Assembly: GCA_964569295.1 (NCBI GenBank)
Contig: CAZMVU010000200.1
Coordinates: 1-9,040 of the forward strand
Direction: 5' to 3'
DNA: 9,040 nucleotides
Origin: CAZMVU01 sp964569295
Lineage (GTDB): Bacteria > Hydrogenedentota > Hydrogenedentia > Hydrogenedentales > JAGMZX01
The number at the start of each line of letters is the position of its first letter. The first letter of the stretch is position 1. The notes beneath the pieces are model-generated. The model saw only the letters and a list, made by a program, of their open reading frames with translations, was not told the origin of the DNA and made no database searches. Positions 5,311 through 9,040 of the stretch are shown here, in pieces. The position numbers and the translations under genes are program-made.

Positions 5311-6042
5311 ATGATACCCATAGCGGACACACTCCCACGCCGGCGGGTGCCGCTGGTGACCTGGGCGCTGATAACCGTCAATACCATGGTGTTTATCGGC
5401 GAACTCACCCTTACCAGCGCGCAGCTCGAGCAACTCTTTTACCTGTATGGCGTGGTGCCGCTGCGTTACACCCACCCTGCTTGGGCCGACGCCGCCGGCT
5501 TCCCCCAACAGGGACTCGTGCCCTTTATAACAGCCCAGTTCCTCCATGGCGGGTGGGTGCATCTCATCTTCAACATGTGGAGCCTGTGGATTTTCGGGGA
5601 CAATGTCGAGGATCGGCTGGGCCGCTGGCGCTTTCTCATCTTCTACCTGCTGTGCGGCGTCGCCGCGACATTCATGCACCTCGTGTTCAACAGCACCTCG
5701 CCCATGCCCATGGTCGGCGCTTCCGGCGCGATTGCCGGCGTGCTCGGAGCCTACTTCCTCATGTACCCGCTGGCCGGCGTGCTCACGGTGATCCCCATCT
5801 TTTTCTACCCGCTGGTGATCACCCTGCCAGCTTTTCTGTTTATGCTCTTCTGGTTCTTTGTACAACTCTTCAGCGGCGCCCTGTCACTCATGGCCCCGGC
5901 CGCCGGTGGCGGCATTGCCTGGTGGGCCCACATCAGCGGATTCGTCACCGGTATGCTCCTGCACCGCCTCTTTATTCAACATCCGCCACCGCTACCGCCC
6001 CAACGCCCCCGGCGCATTGCACCGCCCGCACCACGGCCATAG
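5311..6042 (+). CDS. Rhomboid family intramembrane serine protease
   Basis: The 243-residue integral membrane protein is a rhomboid (peptidase S54), which cleaves transmembrane segments of substrate proteins within the bilayer. The catalytic dyad is Ser138 in GASG (136-139) and His207 in WWAHISG (204-210). The HxxxN motif that forms the oxyanion region is His84 to Asn88 in HGGWVHLIFNMW (79-90). About six membrane helices are visible (roughly 15-31, 83-97, 106-124, 136-152, 162-190, 200-220). The start MIPIADTLPRRRVPLVTWAL is the standard rhomboid opening, so ATG 5311 is chosen despite a poor ribosome binding site; GGAG at 5293-5296 is 14 bases away. The last 20 residues are rich in Pro and Arg (QHPPPLPPQRPRR) and probably form a disordered cytoplasmic tail. 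The substrate is unknown. It lies 114 bases after the dksA-like gene and converges on the VIT-vWA gene. Confidence 0.95.
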   Translation: MIPIADTLPRRRVPLVTWALITVNTMVFIGELTLTSAQLEQLFYLYGVVPLRYTHPAWADAAGFPQQGLVPFITAQFLHGGWVHLIFNMWSLWIFGDNVEDRLGRWRFLIFYLLCGVAATFMHLVFNSTSPMPMVGASGAIAGVLGAYFLMYPLAGVLTVIPIFFYPLVITLPAFLFMLFWFFVQLFSGALSLMAPAAGGGIAWWAHISGFVTGMLLHRLFIQHPPPLPPQRPRRIAPPAPRP

Positions 6043-6156
6043 GCGCCTTCGCACGGGCTGGGCATGATGGCAGGTGATGGATGATCGCGGCGCGCGGCCT
6101 GGCGCTCGGGCCGGCCGTATATGTGATCTTGGTCTACCCGTTGGCACAAGGCTATT

Positions 6157-6193
6157 GCCGCCGGAGACCGGCGTGTGGCCCGGCTCCGGCGGC
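6157..6193. terminator. Strong hairpin between the convergent rhomboid and VIT-vWA genes
   Basis: GCCGCCGGAG (6157-6166) is perfectly complementary to CTCCGGCGGC (6184-6193). After a one-base bulge the inner CCGG (6168-6171) pairs with CCGG (6180-6183), giving about 14 bp of GC-rich stem. It sits between two converging genes and is symmetrical, so it could terminate transcription from both sides, but neither flank has a real T-run. Confidence 0.5.
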
Positions 6194-6206
6194 GTTGGAC
6201 ATAATA

Positions 6207-6216
6207 GCCTATAGGC
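6207..6216. repeat. 10-bp perfect palindrome GCCTATAGGC
   Basis: GCCTATAGGC reads the same on both strands and lies just beyond the 3' end of the VIT-vWA gene (its stop codon ends at 6233). No role is evident; it could be chance. Confidence 0.3.
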
Positions 6217-6232
6217 AGGCGATGTGTCCGGG

Positions 6233-8758
6233 TCAGTTCTTCAGGTTGACCGGTTCCACGGAGACAACGAAGTCGAACTCGGCGAGGGCAACCAGATTTT
6301 CCACAGGCGCGCGCAGCATCACCCGGTTGCTTGAACGTGCGACCGCGATGATCTCGAAACCGGCCCGCTTCAGTGCATCGAGATGGGCCTGCTCGATGAC
6401 ATCGAGCCGGGCGTAGACCCGCCCCGCGCTGTCTTGGACGGCCACCTTGTGGGATTCACCGCGCAGCAGCTTCTTGAGTTCGGTGTGCAGCTTCGCCAGT
6501 GCCGCGGCGGAGTTCTTCAGGTCGCCGGCCTCGGGTTTGGGTGCGGTGTCCGGGGCCGGTTTCTCTTCGGCGATTTCGGCGGTGTATTCCCTGCGCGGGG
6601 GGGGCGCGGGCTGAGTTTCTGCGCGTGGCGTTTGTGGGGCCATGTGATCAACGGGCGCCATCGAGCTGGCCCCACCCATGCTCATCGTCCGGTAACCAGC
6701 CCCTTTAGCAGCGCCCCTGGCGTTGCCTTGTCTGCCGAAAACGCCCTCGTAACTGACGCCGTCCGGCATTTCCACTGGCACCTCGATGCGCTTGGTTTCT
6801 CCGCCCTCGTTCACGACCTGCTCCTCGACGGCCACGAAGCTGGTGAACTGGGTCATGAGGCCGAAATCGAGCCCAAGCCGGGTAATCTGTTCCTTGATTT
6901 CCGCATCCGGGTTCCCCTGCTGGATGCCGCGCCAGTCCTGTGCCATGAGGTGGTCAATGCGGCGACGTGCCCACAGGGGGGCGAGCACGTCGTACTCCGG
7001 CTTGTCCGCCGGCAACGTGACGTCCAGCGCGGCCTCGTACGGCCCATCGGCTGCATTGCCCCGCAGGGTAACCGTGCCCTGACCGGATTGCGTGTAACGC
7101 CCGGTCAACACCAGCGGACGGGCCGCGAAAAGGTCGGGCAGGGCCTCGATGGTGGGGTAGACCGATTCCACCTGGAGCCCGCCAAAATCGATTTCAAGGT
7201 CTGTCAGCAGTGGGCTGCGGGTGCGCTCGAAGAAGCGCTGAGCGGCTTCGTCGCCCTTGGCCTCGAGGGTGACGATCTCGGCGGCGCCACGGCCCGTGGC
7301 GGCCATTTTCTCGATGAGGAAGCGGTTCACGCTGTTGCCGATGCCAAAGGGAAACACGCGCGCGTTGTCCGCCGTACCCTTGATTTCGTCGAGGATGGCC
7401 ATGTCGTTGCCGATGAGTCCGTCGGTCATGAAACACACGATGCGCAGCCGCTCGTCATCATAGGGTCCGGCGAGCGCGGCGCGGATGGCCCCCATCATCT
7501 CCGTGCCGCCGCGGCCCGAGAGGGACTGCAGGTATGCCAGCGCCTGCTTGCGATTAGCCTCGGTGTTGGGCGCCGATTGCGCGAAACAGTAGCCGGTGCC
7601 ACCGGCAAAGGAGATGAGGTTGAACTTGTCGCGCGGATGCATCTTCTCGATGCACAGGCGCATGGTCTTCTTCGCCTTTTCAATCGGGAAACCGTTCATG
7701 GACCCGCTGCTGTCGATGACAAAGATCATTTCTTTCGGTTGGATTTCTTCCGGCGCAACCCGCTTGGGCGGCTGGAAGATGAGTGAGAAGAATCCGCCCT
7801 GGTCATCATGGTGCGTGAGCACGGCATTATCTATTTCATCCCCCGCTACGGTGTAGTGGAGCACAAAGTCACGATTGGGAATGGTCTCCTGGTTCTTCAA
7901 TGCCACCACGCGTTCGCTGACGGATACCTCCTTCACCGTTACCTCGTGCAATTCCGATCGGAGGTCGTGAATGGGCACACCCGCGGCCACACGCACGCCC
8001 AGGCTGATGTCATGTCCGGCGCGTGTGTCTTCCGGCGTGATGGGCGGCGTGATCTTTCCGGCATCCGGCACCTGATCCGTTCCAGTGCCCGAGGGGGATG
8101 ATTGGCCCGGGACATAGCGTGGGCCGACGACCATCGGAAAGCTGAAGGTGTACGCGCCGTCCTCATACGGCAGATACTCGACGTAGGATATTTCGATCTC
8201 GACGTCCTGCCCGGGCATGATGTTCGCCACGGACTGGGTGAAAATATTGGGGCGCTCCTGGTCAAGCAGGCCGGCCGCTTTCCCTTCGCGCCTGGCCTGC
8301 TCGTAAATCTCACGCGCCTCCTCCCGCTTATGAATTTTGCCCCGGATAACGCGGTCGCCCACACGCATCACCATGCGGTCGACGGCGGCCCGATCACTGA
8401 GTGGAAAGGTGTATACCGCCTCGAGGGCCGTGCCGCCGTCTTCTTCCTCTGAAAGGGGATTCTGGAAAGACTGGGTCACGGTGACCCGGGCAATGTTGCC
8501 GGCAATTTCGGATTCAACATCCGTGTGCTCGAGCGGACAGAAGGCCAACGCTTCACTGGCTTCATCGAGCAACTGCAACGTGCCGCCCGCGGTCTGTTCC
8601 GCCGCCTGGGACGTTGTGGGCAGCAGTGCCCCAACCCCGAGGGCAACGAGGGTTGCCAGGGCAAACGTCAGCGCGCCCAAGTGCCTCAGCCGCCGCAGCC
8701 CTTTTGCACCGCGACGGTGCTGGCGTAAATGCGTGTGCCGTGTGGTTTCTGTGCTCAT
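6233..8758 (-). CDS. Secreted VIT and von Willebrand factor A domain protein
   Basis: The 841-residue protein starts with a long, Arg/His-rich n-region and a hydrophobic core (about 28-45), a Sec signal peptide probably cleaved near SQAA (50-53). A VIT (vault/inter-alpha-trypsin) domain covers about 60-210, with HTDVESEIAGNIARVTVTQ (78-96) and KIHKREEAREIYEQARREGK (141-160) as landmarks. A von Willebrand A domain (about 342-515) has a complete metal-ion site: D349, S351 and S353 in DSSGS, T419 in GRGGTE, and D446 in MTDG. A beta-rich region continues to about 660, ending in the family motif LGLDFGLMTQFTSFVAVEE (628-646). A Pro/Ala-rich linker (about 680-745) leads to a small C-terminal alpha/beta domain (about 765-838). 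There is no C-terminal anchor or sortase signal, so the protein is probably periplasmic or released. MSTETT at 8758 is chosen over an upstream in-frame ATG (8845) because GGAGG lies 8 bases before it and it gives a clean signal peptide. Such proteins bind ligands through the metal site; the partner is unknown. Confidence 0.92.
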   Translation of the reverse strand: MSTETTRHTHLRQHRRGAKGLRRLRHLGALTFALATLVALGVGALLPTTSQAAEQTAGGTLQLLDEASEALAFCPLEHTDVESEIAGNIARVTVTQSFQNPLSEEEDGGTALEAVYTFPLSDRAAVDRMVMRVGDRVIRGKIHKREEAREIYEQARREGKAAGLLDQERPNIFTQSVANIMPGQDVEIEISYVEYLPYEDGAYTFSFPMVVGPRYVPGQSSPSGTGTDQVPDAGKITPPITPEDTRAGHDISLGVRVAAGVPIHDLRSELHEVTVKEVSVSERVVALKNQETIPNRDFVLHYTVAGDEIDNAVLTHHDDQGGFFSLIFQPPKRVAPEEIQPKEMIFVIDSSGSMNGFPIEKAKKTMRLCIEKMHPRDKFNLISFAGGTGYCFAQSAPNTEANRKQALAYLQSLSGRGGTEMMGAIRAALAGPYDDERLRIVCFMTDGLIGNDMAILDEIKGTADNARVFPFGIGNSVNRFLIEKMAATGRGAAEIVTLEAKGDEAAQRFFERTRSPLLTDLEIDFGGLQVESVYPTIEALPDLFAARPLVLTGRYTQSGQGTVTLRGNAADGPYEAALDVTLPADKPEYDVLAPLWARRRIDHLMAQDWRGIQQGNPDAEIKEQITRLGLDFGLMTQFTSFVAVEEQVVNEGGETKRIEVPVEMPDGVSYEGVFGRQGNARGAAKGAGYRTMSMGGASSMAPVDHMAPQTPRAETQPAPPPRREYTAEIAEEKPAPDTAPKPEAGDLKNSAAALAKLHTELKKLLRGESHKVAVQDSAGRVYARLDVIEQAHLDALKRAGFEIIAVARSSNRVMLRAPVENLVALAEFDFVVSVEPVNLKN

Positions 8759-8761
8759 AAT

Positions 8762-8771
8762 CCCTTCCTCC
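8762..8771 (-). promoter_or_regulatory. Ribosome binding site that decides the VIT-vWA start
   Basis: On the minus strand this reads GGAGGAAGGG, with GGAGG 8 bases before the ATG at 8758. It supports the internal start over the in-frame ATG 87 bases upstream, which would place a non-hydrophobic 29-residue extension before the signal peptide. Confidence 0.75.
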
Positions 8772-8915
8772 GTTGGGTTGCGCTCAATGGGCGGCATGGC
8801 GTGCGGCCCGTATTCGTTTCTACCCCTTGTGACACCGTTCGGCATAAGAAGTTCGCAGCGGATTCGCTATACGGGCAGCCGGGAAAAGGAAAATCAGTAG
8901 GGTCCACGATAAGCT

Positions 8916-8931
8916 GGGGGAACCCCTTTTT
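8916..8931 (+). terminator. Short terminator-like hairpin upstream of the VIT-vWA gene
   Basis: GGGG (8916-8919), loop GAA and CCCC (8923-8926) are followed by five T (8927-8931). The stem is only 4 bp. It reads on the plus strand, where no gene precedes it within the window, so it could block stray antisense transcription or be chance. The rest of 8759-9040 shows no gene, and I found no convincing minus-strand promoter there. Confidence 0.25.
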
Positions 8932-9040
8932 GCGAAGGAGAGCCTTTTCCCAGGCCCCTGCCCAGAGAACCGTCTCCTTTCAAGAGGGTGCCGTTCTTCT
9001 ACTACCGATGTTTTGGTTCCTTCGTGCCAGTTGTGAGCAA

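Noticed and set aside
6081..6416. 111-codon plus-strand frame after the rhomboid gene
   Set aside because: It overlaps the 3' end of the VIT-vWA gene and the convergent hairpin, and shows no domain.
6383..7786. 467-codon plus-strand open frame opposite the VIT-vWA gene
   Set aside because: It is antisense to a gene with clear VIT and vWA motifs. Its translation resembles no family, and long antisense frames are common in GC-rich DNA.
9014..9030. CTGGCACGAA on the minus strand near the right end, like a sigma-54 -24 box
   Set aside because: The -12 position reads AACC rather than TTGC, so the second half of the promoter is missing.

Overview
The window is a GC-rich stretch of bacterial chromosome holding six protein-coding genes with ordinary Shine-Dalgarno starts. 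The signal peptides and a periplasm-type repertoire point to a diderm bacterium. The mix of a DUF1080 (3-keto-disaccharide hydrolase/LamG-like) secreted protein, a VIT-vWA secreted protein, a spermidine-synthase-like polytopic protein and a two-cysteine DksA relative is typical of Planctomycetota, Verrucomicrobiota or Hydrogenedentota-like lineages. That assignment is an inference from gene content only. There is no rRNA, tRNA, transposon, CRISPR array or phage gene.

Layout. Bases 1-432 carry no gene: they hold inverted repeats, a terminator-like hairpin and a plausible promoter. A two-gene plus-strand operon follows. It encodes a secreted protein-L-isoaspartate O-methyltransferase (433-1224, GTG start) and, 11 bases later, an 820-residue membrane protein (1236-3698, GTG start) in which a spermidine-synthase-like Rossmann domain sits between two blocks of membrane helices. 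Converging on it is a secreted DUF1080 protein (3751-4368, minus). A 444-base divergent intergenic region follows, with a near-consensus sigma-54 promoter (4667-4683) facing a DksA/TraR-family regulator (4813-5196, plus). A rhomboid intramembrane protease follows (5311-6042, plus), separated from dksA by a strong GC hairpin. The window ends with a large minus-strand VIT-vWA secreted protein (6233-8758), separated from the rhomboid gene by another strong hairpin, and 282 bases of upstream DNA.

How the genes fit together. Five of the six products act in or beyond the cytoplasmic membrane. The most striking point is the first operon. The methyltransferase has a clear Sec signal peptide, and the positive-inside rule applied along the whole membrane protein places its SAM-fold domain outside the cytoplasm as well. 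This would be two SAM-type domains, co-transcribed and both extracytoplasmic. The aminopropyltransferase catalytic aspartate appears to be replaced by alanine, so polyamine synthesis is unlikely. The second notable point is a DksA-type factor that has lost two of the four zinc-finger cysteines and is apparently under sigma-54 control. Both are inferences from sequence alone.
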